In this document: positions 1 to 7,786 of the stretch, piece after piece
Layout: each line of letters starts with the position of its first letter
How positions within the stretch are numbered: position 1 is the first letter of the stretch
Source of the DNA: Microvirga massiliensis
Lineage (GTDB): Bacteria; Pseudomonadota; Alphaproteobacteria; Rhizobiales; Beijerinckiaceae
DNA: 64,000 bases
Reading direction: 5' to 3'
NCBI RefSeq assembly: GCF_001006805.1
Contig: NZ_LN811350.1
Location: 12,373-76,372, forward strand
Notes under the pieces: generated by a model
Told to the model about the DNA's origin: nothing
The model's input: only the letters and a program-made list of their open reading frames with translations
Databases searched by the model: none
Translations under genes and position numbers: made by a program

Positions 1-6
1 CTTGAC

Positions 7-46
7 GGGAGAGGTCGACGCCCGAAGGGCGGCGGGTGAGGGTGGC
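7..46. repeat. Intergenic GGGAGAGG-type repeat, copy 1 (partial)
   Basis: The bases GGGAGAGGTCG, then a short GC hairpin (CGCCC-GAA-GGGCG), then GGGTGAGGG closely resemble the right half of the repeat at 31571-31655. The left half would lie outside the window or be absent. It sits upstream of recX and encodes nothing recognisable. It probably belongs to a dispersed intergenic palindromic family. Confidence 0.45.
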
Positions 47-104
47 AGCGCCAACGTAACAGGCACAGCGCTGCACTGCGCGCGACATCGCAGAACGAAC
101 GCGA

Positions 105-638
105 ATGACCGACGACGTCCCGCCGCGACGAGTGCCGAAGCCCGTCACGGAAGCCTATCTCCAGCGCGTCGCGCTCGCCTATCTCGAGCGCTTCGCGTCA
201 TCCTCCGAGAATCTGAAACGCATTCTGCAGCGCCGGGTCGCGCGACGTTGCCGGCTGCGTGACGAAGACCCGGCGCCGTTCGCACCGATGATCGAGGCCA
301 TCGTCGAGAAGAGCCGGAGATCCGGGCTCGTGAACGACCGGCAATATGCCGAGAACCGGGCCGCGACGCTCCGCCGGCGCGGAGGCTCGGCGCGCGCGAT
401 CGGCGCGAAACTCGCCGCGAAGGGAATCGATCGCGAGACGATCGCACAGGCGCTCGAGGGCGAGCCCGAGGACGAGGAACGCGCAGCGCACGCCTTCGCG
501 CGGCGCCGCCGGCTCGGCCCCTACAACCGGGGAGATCGAAAAGCAGCGCGGGCGAAGGATCTCGCATCCCTCGCCCGCGCGGGATTTTCCTATGATGTCG
601 CGCGGCGCGTGATCGATTCCGAGCCGCAGGACGAGTGA
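105..638 (+). CDS. recX: Regulatory protein RecX
   Basis: 177 residues, basic (many RR pairs), in the usual size range for RecX. It shows the family pattern of tandem three-helix modules: an N-terminal module with LAYLERFASSS, a middle module carrying GLVNDRQYAENRA, and a region SARAIGAKLAAKGIDRETI. RecX binds RecA filaments and limits their growth, so it modulates recombination and the SOS response in the cytoplasm. recA is not in this window. The ATG at 105 has only a weak ribosome site; no better start is visible. Downstream, a TRAP receptor gene converges on it with a 4 bp gap. Confidence 0.9.
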   Translation: MTDDVPPRRVPKPVTEAYLQRVALAYLERFASSSENLKRILQRRVARRCRLRDEDPAPFAPMIEAIVEKSRRSGLVNDRQYAENRAATLRRRGGSARAIGAKLAAKGIDRETIAQALEGEPEDEERAAHAFARRRRLGPYNRGDRKAARAKDLASLARAGFSYDVARRVIDSEPQDE

Positions 639-642
639 ACCG

Positions 643-1626
643 CTACATCGCAGCCTTGCGATAGGCGTCGACGACCGCCTGCCCGTCGGGGCCGGCCTTC
701 TTGAGCCAATCCTGCGTGAGCTGCTCGCCGATCTTCTCGAAGCCGCTCTTCAGCTCGGGGCTCGGCGGCAGCACCTTCATGCCCTTGGCGGCGAGCTGAT
801 CGGTGTACCACTTCGTCTTTTCCTGAGCGAGCTTCCAGCCGCGATCCTCGGCAACCTGGGAGGCCTTCAGAACGGCCTCCTGGCTGGCCTTGTCGAGTCG
901 ATCGAAGGCCGCCTTGTTGACGAAGATCATGTTCTTCGGGAGCCAGGCCTGGGTGTCGTAGAAATGCGAGAGCGATTCCCAGACTTTCGCATCGTAACCC
1001 GTCGATCCCGAGGACATGAACGAGTTCACGACGCCGGTCGCCAGAGCCTGCGGGAGCTCCGCCGCCTGGATCGTGACCGGCTGAGCGCCGACGAGCTCCG
1101 CGATCCGCGCCGTGCCGACGTTGTAGGCCCGCCACTTCAGACCTTTCATGTCCGCGATGCTGTTGATTTCCTTGTTCGCATAGATGCCCTGCGGCGGCCA
1201 CGCGACGGCGAAGAGCAGCATCAGGCCCTGGCTGGCGAGCTTCTTCTCGAGCACCGGCTTCTGCGCAGCCCAAAGCTTGCGCGCTTGGTCGAAGGAGGTC
1301 GCGAGGAACGGCACCACGTCGACGCCGTAGAGCGGATCCTCGTTCTCGTGCAGCGACATCAGGACTTCGCCGATCTGCGCCTGCCCGGTCTGCACGGCGC
1401 GCTTGATCTCGGGCGCCTTGAAGAGCGAAGCATTGGCGTGAACCGTGATCTGCAGCTTGCCGCCCGTCGCATCGGCGACGTCCTTCGCGAACTGCACCAG
1501 GTTCTCGGTGTGGAAGTTGTCGGACGGATAGGCGGCCGGCAGGTTCCATTTGGTCTGCGCGGTTGCCGGCATTGCGAGCGCCACGGCCCCCGCGAGCCCG
1601 AGCATCAGACGTGGGATCAGTTTCAT
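643..1626 (-). CDS. dctP: TRAP transporter solute-binding protein, DctP family
   Basis: 327 residues. The start is the ATG at 1626, preceded by an AGGAGAG ribosome site; the reading frame is open further upstream but without such a site. Residues 1-24 form a Sec signal peptide ending AMPATA. The mature protein has typical DctP features: a strand with AYPSDNFHTENL, the AVQTGQAQIGE segment, and the region around MKGLKWRAYN leading to an arginine that usually clamps the substrate carboxylate. It is a periplasmic receptor for an organic acid taken up by a sodium-driven TRAP permease. No permease is adjacent; the nearest unassigned DctQ/DctM pair is at 10417-12280, so partnership is possible but unproven. 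Confidence 0.9.
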   Translation of the reverse strand: MKLIPRLMLGLAGAVALAMPATAQTKWNLPAAYPSDNFHTENLVQFAKDVADATGGKLQITVHANASLFKAPEIKRAVQTGQAQIGEVLMSLHENEDPLYGVDVVPFLATSFDQARKLWAAQKPVLEKKLASQGLMLLFAVAWPPQGIYANKEINSIADMKGLKWRAYNVGTARIAELVGAQPVTIQAAELPQALATGVVNSFMSSGSTGYDAKVWESLSHFYDTQAWLPKNMIFVNKAAFDRLDKASQEAVLKASQVAEDRGWKLAQEKTKWYTDQLAAKGMKVLPPSPELKSGFEKIGEQLTQDWLKKAGPDGQAVVDAYRKAAM

Positions 1627-1727
1627 GGTTTTGTTCTCTCCTTGGGACCCCGATCGTAGCCGGTGAGACTGCGCACGCAAATATGCTCTTCACGCGAGAG
1701 TGAATGCGGGTCCTGCTCCCCGGCGCA

Positions 1728-2519
1728 TCATGACCGCGTTTGAGCGCGGAATGCCTCCCCGAATTCCCGGAGCTCGGATGCGTTCAGATCGGAGACCGCC
1801 CAGAGGGTCATTCCGTTCTCGGTCCAATGCAGGACGTTGTAGCCCTCGCGGGACAGGTGGTCGGGCGAGGATGCCGGCTGCGCGCCCTCGGAGCCGGGCC
1901 AGATGAACACGTTGATGACATGCTCCCGGCGCCGGAAGACGAGCGCGGCGACGGCGCGCCCGGATACGTAATCGAGCCGCCCGCCGACGAGGGGAAAGCC
2001 CGCGCTCGTCAGATCGACGACCGGCGGCGAGAAATCCAGCTTGCCGGCAAACCAAGGCTTCACCGTATGCTGATCCGAGGTCTGGACATCGGTCAGGTGA
2101 TCGACCTGGAGCGATCGGACGTGCCCGGCGACGAGCTCGTTCACCGGATCGGGCCCTCGGAAGGGAGTTGCGATAAAGAGCGCGAGGCTCGCGGCGAGCG
2201 CCAGCCCCGAGGCGCCGATGGTCCACCGGCGCCAGGAATCCGGCCGGCGCGGTACAGCACGACGGCTCTCCGCCTGTCCGGTCGGGGCTTCCTCTGCCGC
2301 ATCGAGCGCGGCGAGAACGCGGGACCGGAGCGCATCGGGAGCGCGCCGAGAAACATCATGGGTCCGGATCGCCTGCCGGAGCGAGCGGTATGTCTCATAC
2401 TCCGCAGCGCAATTCGTGCAGGTGGCCAGGTGCTCGTCGCATTTCAGCGCATTCGCGGCGTCGAGCTCGCCGTCGAGCAATCCGTGCATGAGCAGCTTCA
2501 TGTCAGCGCAGCTCGTCAT
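1728..2519 (-). CDS. Anti-sigma factor with zinc-binding ZAS motif
   Basis: 263 residues. The ATG overlaps the stop of the sigma gene as ATGA, implying translational coupling. Residues 26-37 hold the zinc anti-sigma pattern His30-x3-Cys34-x2-Cys37. A single membrane helix lies near residues 92-110, and a periplasmic domain of about 150 residues follows. The cytoplasmic N-terminus should hold the ECF sigma factor until a signal is sensed. The pairing with an ECF sigma, a cupredoxin and a redox-type cyclase suggests a copper or redox stimulus; that is inference. No other regulator is visible in the operon. Confidence 0.88.
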   Translation of the reverse strand: MTSCADMKLLMHGLLDGELDAANALKCDEHLATCTNCAAEYETYRSLRQAIRTHDVSRRAPDALRSRVLAALDAAEEAPTGQAESRRAVPRRPDSWRRWTIGASGLALAASLALFIATPFRGPDPVNELVAGHVRSLQVDHLTDVQTSDQHTVKPWFAGKLDFSPPVVDLTSAGFPLVGGRLDYVSGRAVAALVFRRREHVINVFIWPGSEGAQPASSPDHLSREGYNVLHWTENGMTLWAVSDLNASELREFGEAFRAQTRS

Positions 2520-3277
2520 GCCCTTTGCTCCCGGTTGGAATCGTGGCGGCCTCTCCACATCCGTTCCAGCATCTCGCGCGCGCGGGCGAGCCGCGACATG
2601 ACGGTCCCGATCGGCGCGCCGGTTGCAGTTGCGATCTGTTGGTACGAGAGCTCTTCCAGCTCCCGGAGAACCAGCGTCTCTCGAAACGGCACCGGGAGGG
2701 CCTCGATGAGATCCCGCATGCATCGGCTCTCGTCGCTTCGGAGGAGCGCCGTCTCGGGGGTCTCCTGATCCGGATCCCAGATCTCTCGCCCGGGCTCATC
2801 CGGTTCGCGATCACCGCCCAGATAGGCTTCCAGGGAGACGGTCCGGCCGGAGCCACGGGCCCTTGCCTCTGTGAGGAAGACGTTGCGCACGATCGCGAGC
2901 AGCCAGGCCTTGGCGTTCTCTCCACGGTAGGTCCCGAAGGCGCGCAGGGCACGCACGAAAGCCTCCTGCACGACATCCTGGGCGAGGTCCTCGTCCCGCG
3001 CGAGGTAGCGCGCAAGATTGTAGGCTGCATCGAGATGGGGCAGCATGAGATCGCGAAAGCCTGTCCGGGCTTCGGTGCTCGCTGCGCCGCTGCCGTCAGG
3101 TACCGAAGAATCGGCTTGGCCGTGCACGGCCATCGGAAGAGCCTGTCCTGGTCTGGCGAGCGCCGCGTCCTCGCCTCGCGGCCGGGCTCGCTTCCCCGAA
3201 CGGGGAGTGACCTCGACCGCTCCATCGGCGCCCCAACGCATATCCTGCGCTCTGGTCGGGAATATGGCTCCGGACAT
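2516..3277 (-). CDS. ECF-type RNA polymerase sigma factor
   Basis: Sigma-70 region 2 (LPHLDAAYNLARYL to EAFVRALRAF, then AWLLAIVRN) and region 4 (LPVPFRETLVLRELEELSYQQIA, then GTVMSRLARAR) are clear; the linker is longer than usual. The chosen start at 3277 has AGGTG seven bases upstream and gives 253 residues. ATGs at 3241 and 3133 are alternatives; the last would give the common size of about 205 residues. An upstream in-frame ATG at 3349 is unlikely because a GGGAATAA-type promoter lies downstream of it, at 3309-3337. The stop overlaps the anti-sigma start. The factor probably transcribes its own gene, the 4810-3382 operon and the cyclase gene. Confidence 0.87.
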   Translation of the reverse strand: MSGAIFPTRAQDMRWGADGAVEVTPRSGKRARPRGEDAALARPGQALPMAVHGQADSSVPDGSGAASTEARTGFRDLMLPHLDAAYNLARYLARDEDLAQDVVQEAFVRALRAFGTYRGENAKAWLLAIVRNVFLTEARARGSGRTVSLEAYLGGDREPDEPGREIWDPDQETPETALLRSDESRCMRDLIEALPVPFRETLVLRELEELSYQQIATATGAPIGTVMSRLARAREMLERMWRGRHDSNREQRA

Positions 3278-3308
3278 GCTCTGCACCTGGCCAGCATCGG
3301 ACCCCGTC

Positions 3309-3337
3309 GTGACGCGGCGAGGCGAGGAATTATTCCC
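3309..3337 (-). promoter_or_regulatory. ECF-type promoter of the sigma/anti-sigma operon
   Basis: On the minus strand GGGAATAA (3337-3330) is followed after 15 bases by CGTCAC. The same -35-like octamer, with the same spacing to a (G/C)GTC element, precedes the metallophosphoesterase and cyclase genes. Transcription would start near 3303, just ahead of the sigma start at 3277. Autoregulation of ECF operons is common. Confidence 0.6.
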
Positions 3338-3381
3338 AGCCGACTGCATCTTCCGGCCGCCCAAAGACCAGCCGCGAAGAC

Positions 3382-3771
3382 TCACGATGGTGAGGCTCCG
3401 CTTGCCTTCACGATAATCTTCCCGACCATGTGCGGATGAAGGGAGCAGAAGTAATCGTATTCGCCCGCGGCCGTGAAGGTGAACGAGAAGCTCCCATCGG
3501 TGTCGAGGGCCTTCGACCGGAAGGAGTGATCCTGCGCGACGATGGTGTGCGGAATGTCGTCCGCATTGGTCCACGTCACCGTCGTACCGGCCGTCACGGT
3601 CAATGTCGGCGGCGAGAAGGTGAAGTTGTCGACGCTTACTTGTGCTGCCCTCGTCGCTGGAGCCGTGGCTTGCAACGACTGTGCCTGCAGTCCGGTTGCG
3701 AACGCCAGGCCTCCGAAAGCGAACGTCAGGAGCGCAGCAAAAGCGCGGATAAGCGTGAAGCCATTCGACAT
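3382..3771 (-). CDS. Small exported cupredoxin (type I copper protein)
   Basis: 129 residues: a signal peptide (residues 1-30, cleavage near LQA), then one cupredoxin domain. The type I copper ligands are visible as His75 in DDIPHTI, and Cys109, His112 and Met115 in FCSLHPHM, as in amicyanin/pseudoazurin-like proteins. It is therefore a periplasmic one-electron carrier or copper-binding protein. The ATG at 3771 has ATAGGAC upstream. It lies 73 bp after the metallophosphoesterase on the same strand, probably in one operon, and directly ahead of the ECF sigma gene. Its electron partner is not evident in the window. Confidence 0.88.
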   Translation of the reverse strand: MSNGFTLIRAFAALLTFAFGGLAFATGLQAQSLQATAPATRAAQVSVDNFTFSPPTLTVTAGTTVTWTNADDIPHTIVAQDHSFRSKALDTDGSFSFTFTAAGEYDYFCSLHPHMVGKIIVKASGASPS

Positions 3772-3844
3772 GACACGATGTCCTATGGAGTTTCGAATTC
3801 CAGGCCTGGAAGCGACCGGGGCTGATCGCCCCGGTCGCACCGTC

Positions 3845-4810
3845 TCAGGTGACCAGGGGCGTATCGATGATGGCGAGGGGCTTGCGGCCCTGGACGAAGT
3901 TGACCGTCGTCACGCCGAGGAGCTTGCGCAGTTCGCCGGCCGGAACCTTCAGCGGCCCCGGTGAGGCGGCCGTTCCCGGTGCGGGCTGCGGAAAGGCGGT
4001 GGAGCGCGCCGTGTGGAACGCGACATTGCCCTCGACCTTCTGCATGATCTGATGGATGTGGCCGTTGAGCACGGTCACCGAGCCGAAGCGCTGCAGATAC
4101 GAGAGCGCGCGGGCACCGTCCTCCGTGCCCCATCCCCATTCCGGATAAACACTCCAGAGCGGGATATGGGCGAAGACCACGATGGGCGTGCTCGCGGAAA
4201 GCCCTTTCACATCATCCTCGAGCCATTCGAGCTGCTCTTCGCCGAGATTCCCGAGCCCGCCGGCCTTCAAGTCGACGACATTGACGAGGCCGATGAAATG
4301 AACGCCGCCGCGATCGAAGCTGTAATAGCCGGCACCGCGCGTCCCCGCGCCGTAGCGCGCGAGATAGGCCTTCCCGTTATCCTCGTCGATCAGATCGTGC
4401 TCGCCGGGCACATAGAACACCGGAATCCCGACTTCCCTGATGATCTGGTCGGCATCGTCGAACTCTCTCTCCTTCGAGAGGTGACTGATGTCGCCGGTGT
4501 GGATCAGGAAGGAGGGCTTCGCAGGCATTGCCTTGATCGTCGCAATGGCTTCCCTCAGGGTCGAGAGCGCGTCCGGATTCGCGGGCTTGTCAAAGCCGAC
4601 ATGGCTGTCGCTGATCTGCAGGAAGGTCAGATCGTTCGCCGCAAGCGCGCTTGCCGCTTCGGCGCTGGAGAGGCCGAACGAACGCGGCACGCCGGCGCTC
4701 AGCATCCAGATCACGCCGGTTCCGGCCCATGTCATGCATTCGAGAAAACCACGACGGTCGATGCCGTCGTCTTCGTCGCTGGGTGAGTTCTGGTCGGTCG
4801 GGTCTTTCAT
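3845..4810 (-). CDS. Tat-exported calcineurin-like metallophosphoesterase
   Basis: 321 residues. A twin-arginine signal is visible (DRRGFLECM at 18-26 followed by a hydrophobic stretch). The two-metal site motifs of the family are all present: SDSHVG, HTGDIS, GEHD (usual GNHD), FAHIP and NGHIHQ. It hydrolyses a phosphoester in the periplasm; the substrate cannot be told. Relatives include cyclic-nucleotide phosphodiesterases, but export makes a role in removing cytoplasmic cAMP unlikely. The start at 4810 has AGGAGA seven bases upstream. An ECF-type promoter lies at 4848-4876. The gene heads an operon with the cupredoxin. Confidence 0.87.
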   Translation of the reverse strand: MKDPTDQNSPSDEDDGIDRRGFLECMTWAGTGVIWMLSAGVPRSFGLSSAEAASALAANDLTFLQISDSHVGFDKPANPDALSTLREAIATIKAMPAKPSFLIHTGDISHLSKEREFDDADQIIREVGIPVFYVPGEHDLIDEDNGKAYLARYGAGTRGAGYYSFDRGGVHFIGLVNVVDLKAGGLGNLGEEQLEWLEDDVKGLSASTPIVVFAHIPLWSVYPEWGWGTEDGARALSYLQRFGSVTVLNGHIHQIMQKVEGNVAFHTARSTAFPQPAPGTAASPGPLKVPAGELRKLLGVTTVNFVQGRKPLAIIDTPLVT

Positions 4811-4846
4811 CGGGAGTTCTCCTGACGAGAGTTCGCCCCCCGCTCC

Positions 4847-6676
4847 CTAGACCCGTCGAACTCCCGGATTATTCCCGGCACATGCGCACAATGCCGAAGA
4901 TAGTTCCGATGTCGTGCGCGATGGCCGAAGAGATTTCAGAACGTGAATCCGGAGCGGCTGCACACGTCCCCGAACAGCGATCTCACGCAGCTCGGCTCCC
5001 GGAATGTCGAGACCCGAAGATCGAACGGTGGCATCGGATGCAATCAGAACCGAGCCGAATTCCTTGTTGAGCGCTTCCAATCGGCTCGCGACATTGACGC
5101 TGTCGCCGAGCGCCGTCACGCCTCGCTCCTGTCCTGCGCCGATCCGTCCGAGGACGACCGGGCCGGTGTGAATCCCGATTCCGATTCGAAGCGGTTGCGG
5201 CAGGGTGGAGCGGAATTCCACATTCAGCTCGTCGAGCGCCGTCAGCATCGCCTGCGCGGCCTCGAGCGCCTCGCGGCTTCCCGAACGTCGCTCTGACGTT
5301 TCGTCGAACACCGCCATGATGCCGTCGCCGAGGAACTTGTCGACCCTGCCGCCATGACGACGGATCTCCTGCTCCATGGCTTCGAAATACCGGTTCAGGA
5401 GAAACACGGTATCGTACGGATAAAGGCTCTCGGCGAGCTGCGTGAAGCCACGCAAATCAGCGAACAGAATCGTGACGCGCCGCTCGACGCCCCAGCGATC
5501 ATCGTCCTGGACAACTCTTGGCGTAGACGCACGAAGCGGGATCAGCGGACGGACCGTCAAGGGATGGGACGGTCGGATCTGGCAAGCCAATCGAACGCCC
5601 GGCGGTGCCTTGATCCGAAGCAGCGCGGAGGCCTCCGTCACATCGGGAGGAGGCAGGCGTTCACTGCCTTCAAGGACGAGCACCCGGCAGGTCGTGCATC
5701 GTCCGCGGCCACCGCAAACCGACGCATGCGGGATACCGGCAGCCCGGCTGATCTCGAGGAGCGTGGCGCCCGCTTTGCCCTTCACCTGGCGGCCGCCGGA
5801 ATAGACGATGGCCGGTCCGCTCCCGAGTCGGCCGGCGAGACGCGTCGTCACGATCATGGCCGAGACGATGAGGGCCACGCCCCAGATCACGGCCTCTGTC
5901 CGATCGATCAGGCGTGCTCTCGCGTCGAGCAAAAGTCCGGAGAGCGGCGGCGCCTCGACGTGCGTCAGGGCAAGACGCCGCGCGCCCTCGATCCAGCCGG
6001 TCAGCGCCAGCACGGGAACCAGGACCGCGAAGGCGAGCAGGAGCGGGCTCCAGGCCCGATACCAATTCTTGAGTCGCACCCAATGGTGCAAGCCGATCAT
6101 CGCGTGGAGCCAAACGATGACGAGGAGAAGCGATTGCGACAGCGCCTTGGCGGGCCACAACAGGCGCAGTTGCGTCACATAGGTGGGCTCCACGCCGTAC
6201 AGAGCGCTGAGCCCGCGCGTGCTCATCACGTGACCCGCCGCGAGAAAGGGAATCGACAACCCCAATGCGATCTGAGCGGCCTCCCAGAGCGGCATTCGCC
6301 ACGTGCGGCGGTTGGCGAGCTTCCAGAGCGCCAGGCCGATATGCACGGCAACGGCTCCATAGAGGAGAAGCGTTCCCGGCCATGATTCCCAAATCGCCCG
6401 GCGCACCATCTGCGCTTGCTGCATCGCCTCGAGCGAGACATGCCCGAGCGCGTGGTTCAGAAAGTGCGTGAGCACGAAGGCGAACAGGACGAGGCCGGAT
6501 GTCGATCGCCAAGCCTGAGGAATGCATAGCCGCAGCAGCACGATCCGGATCGGGCCCGGTGCTTCCGCGGCTCCGGTGCCTGCATCCGTCGCGGACACAC
6601 GCGCCTTGCGAGCCATGCCAGCGGGCGGGCCGGCAGCTCCGGCACGGGTTTCTGCGCCGTTGACGAGGGTCAGCAT
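4847..6676 (-). CDS. Membrane adenylate cyclase with His-rich cytochrome b-like anchor and 2Fe-2S ferredoxin domain
   Basis: 609 residues, three parts. (1) Residues 45-285: about six membrane helices with many histidines placed as haem ligands (71, 75, 79, 112, 149, 191, 197, 198), resembling a succinate dehydrogenase-type dihaem anchor. (2) Residues 288-378: plant-type 2Fe-2S domain with Cys321, 327, 330 and 365. (3) Residues 395-585: class III nucleotidyl cyclase with metal aspartates Asp407 (FADLRGF) and Asp451 (LGDGI), Lys447 and ALGDSVNVASRLE. It should make cAMP under redox or quinone control at the inner membrane. A dihaem-anchored cyclase (CyaC) is known in Sinorhizobium, as I recall. 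An ECF-type promoter lies about 100 bp upstream. Confidence 0.85.
   Translation of the reverse strand: MLTLVNGAETRAGAAGPPAGMARKARVSATDAGTGAAEAPGPIRIVLLRLCIPQAWRSTSGLVLFAFVLTHFLNHALGHVSLEAMQQAQMVRRAIWESWPGTLLLYGAVAVHIGLALWKLANRRTWRMPLWEAAQIALGLSIPFLAAGHVMSTRGLSALYGVEPTYVTQLRLLWPAKALSQSLLLVIVWLHAMIGLHHWVRLKNWYRAWSPLLLAFAVLVPVLALTGWIEGARRLALTHVEAPPLSGLLLDARARLIDRTEAVIWGVALIVSAMIVTTRLAGRLGSGPAIVYSGGRQVKGKAGATLLEISRAAGIPHASVCGGRGRCTTCRVLVLEGSERLPPPDVTEASALLRIKAPPGVRLACQIRPSHPLTVRPLIPLRASTPRVVQDDDRWGVERRVTILFADLRGFTQLAESLYPYDTVFLLNRYFEAMEQEIRRHGGRVDKFLGDGIMAVFDETSERRSGSREALEAAQAMLTALDELNVEFRSTLPQPLRIGIGIHTGPVVLGRIGAGQERGVTALGDSVNVASRLEALNKEFGSVLIASDATVRSSGLDIPGAELREIAVRGRVQPLRIHVLKSLRPSRTTSELSSALCACAGNNPGVRRV
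4848..4876 (-). promoter_or_regulatory. ECF-type promoter of the metallophosphoesterase-cupredoxin operon
   Basis: Minus strand GGGAATAA (4876-4869), 15 bases, then GGTCTA (4853-4848). The start of transcription would fall near 4842, about 30 bases before the ATG at 4810. The element overlaps the last codons of the cyclase gene, whose terminal residues AGNNPGVRRV are encoded by the promoter itself. Confidence 0.6.
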
Positions 6677-6773
6677 CGGTGAGCGTCACCATGCATCAGG
6701 CAGGATTGCACTGGGCGAATGCATCACGCTGCGTTCCGTCCCGAGCGGTCGGTGGATTTCGGGCCCGTCCGCC

Positions 6774-6802
6774 AAGACCGGCGCGGGACGCGATTTATTC
6801 CC
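6774..6802 (-). promoter_or_regulatory. ECF-type promoter of the adenylate cyclase gene
   Basis: Minus strand GGGAATAA (6802-6795), 15 bases, then GGTCTT (6779-6774); identical octamer and spacing to the sites at 3309-3337 and 4848-4876. The transcript would start near 6768, giving a leader of about 90 bases. The rest of the 365 bp region 6677-7041 shows nothing else recognisable. Confidence 0.55.
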
Positions 6803-7041
6803 GTACGGTCCGGCCGCCTGGTCCCGGAGATGACGAGGCCATTTCGAATCTGGCCGTGTCTCGCACCCGGACCGTCGTTCGGGGTCTTAGACCAAAGTCG
6901 TTTCGACGAAGGGTCAATTGCACGGGAGCATTCGAGCGATAGGCTTCGTGTCGTTCAGGAGTGCATCTGCCCCCTCGCATGGTGAGGGCGAGACCGACCC
7001 GGAGGCTCCGCCGTCCTGCGTGAATGGCCAAGGGAACGACC

Positions 7042-7417
7042 ATGGTTTCTACAGTCGCGACGCCTCTCGCGGAGGCGCAGGCGCGGCCGATGACGCGCGA
7101 GGAAGAAGGTCATCCTCGCCTCATCGCTCGGTACCGTCACGATGGTCTATGGCCCGATCGCGGCGGCCCTCGTCGAGTCCTTTCCGACGCGGATCCACTA
7201 TACGGCGATGTCGCTGCCCTATCACATCGCCAATGGCTGGTTCGGCGACCTCCTTCCACCGGCCGCCTTCGCGATGGTGGCCGCAACAGGGGACATCCTC
7301 TTCGGCCTGTGGTACCCGATCGTGATCGCGCTCGCGACTTGCGTAATCGGCCCGATCTTCATGCCCGAGACGAAGAACCGGGACATCTTCGCCTTCGAGG
7401 GCAACCGGCAGGACTGA
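7042..7417 (+). pseudogene. MFS transporter (metabolite:H+ symporter type) remnant with large internal deletion
   Basis: An intact start (ATG 7042 with AAGGGA upstream) opens MVSTVATPLAEAQARPMTREE. The frame must then shift by one base near 7105 to read KVILASSLGTV, the segment that normally leads into the first helix of this family. This joins directly to MVYGPIAAALVE and the usual last 90 residues (FPTRIHYTAMSLPYHIANGWFG to PETKNRDIFAFEGNRQD), with a stop at 7417. About ten helices are missing. The junction falls at similar LGTV/FGTM text, as expected for a short-homology deletion. Not functional as a transporter. Confidence 0.75.
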
Positions 7418-7437
7418 CGAGGCGGATTCGTATCCAT

Positions 7438-7640
7438 CCGTCGTTGTGAGCCGGAGGCGTGATGCACAGCCCCTCCCGCCACACCGCACCTCCGTCATTG
7501 CGAGACGAAGGCGAAGCAATCTACCCGACGACGGATGTGCCGCTGGATTGCTTCACTTCGTTCGCAATGACGGTGAGGGTACGAGAATGGGGGAGCGCCG
7601 CACCGGCCCGGAATGACGGGGAGGATTGCGCGAGGAGCAT
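7438..7640. repeat. Composite palindromic repeat, copy A
   Basis: The core at 7493-7572 runs from CGTCATTGCGAG through GGCGAAGCAATCTACCCG to GGATTGCTTC and TTCGCAATGACG, forming an imperfect long hairpin. Upstream text (GTGAGCCGGAGGCGTGATGCAC) and downstream text (GGTGAGGGTACGAGAATGG) match the other copies. The region 7418-7786 holds this repeat and no gene. Elements with this core are familiar intergenic repeats of rhizobia. Confidence 0.75.
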
Positions 7641-7786
7641 CATCGGCATAACCACCGTCCCGGCAGGGGGCCTCGGGAACCGGAAGAGACCGGTCGCATT
7701 CTGGACCTCCGACCAATGCAAGACGGCGATGACGGGACTCTCGGCACAGCCGAAAGCGGTTCCGAATTCAAGCTATGGAGTGCTCC

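Noticed and set aside
3278..3349. ATG at 3349 as the start of the ECF sigma factor
   Set aside because: The promoter-like GGGAATAA-N15-CGTC lies downstream of it, and the spacing to a ribosome site is zero.
3845..4810. The metallophosphoesterase as a phosphodiesterase removing the cyclase's cAMP
   Set aside because: Its twin-arginine signal sends it to the periplasm, while the cyclase domain should lie in the cytoplasm.
6677..7023. Small open frames between the cyclase gene and the MFS remnant
   Set aside because: They lack ribosome sites and protein-like text; the region is better explained as the cyclase promoter and leader.
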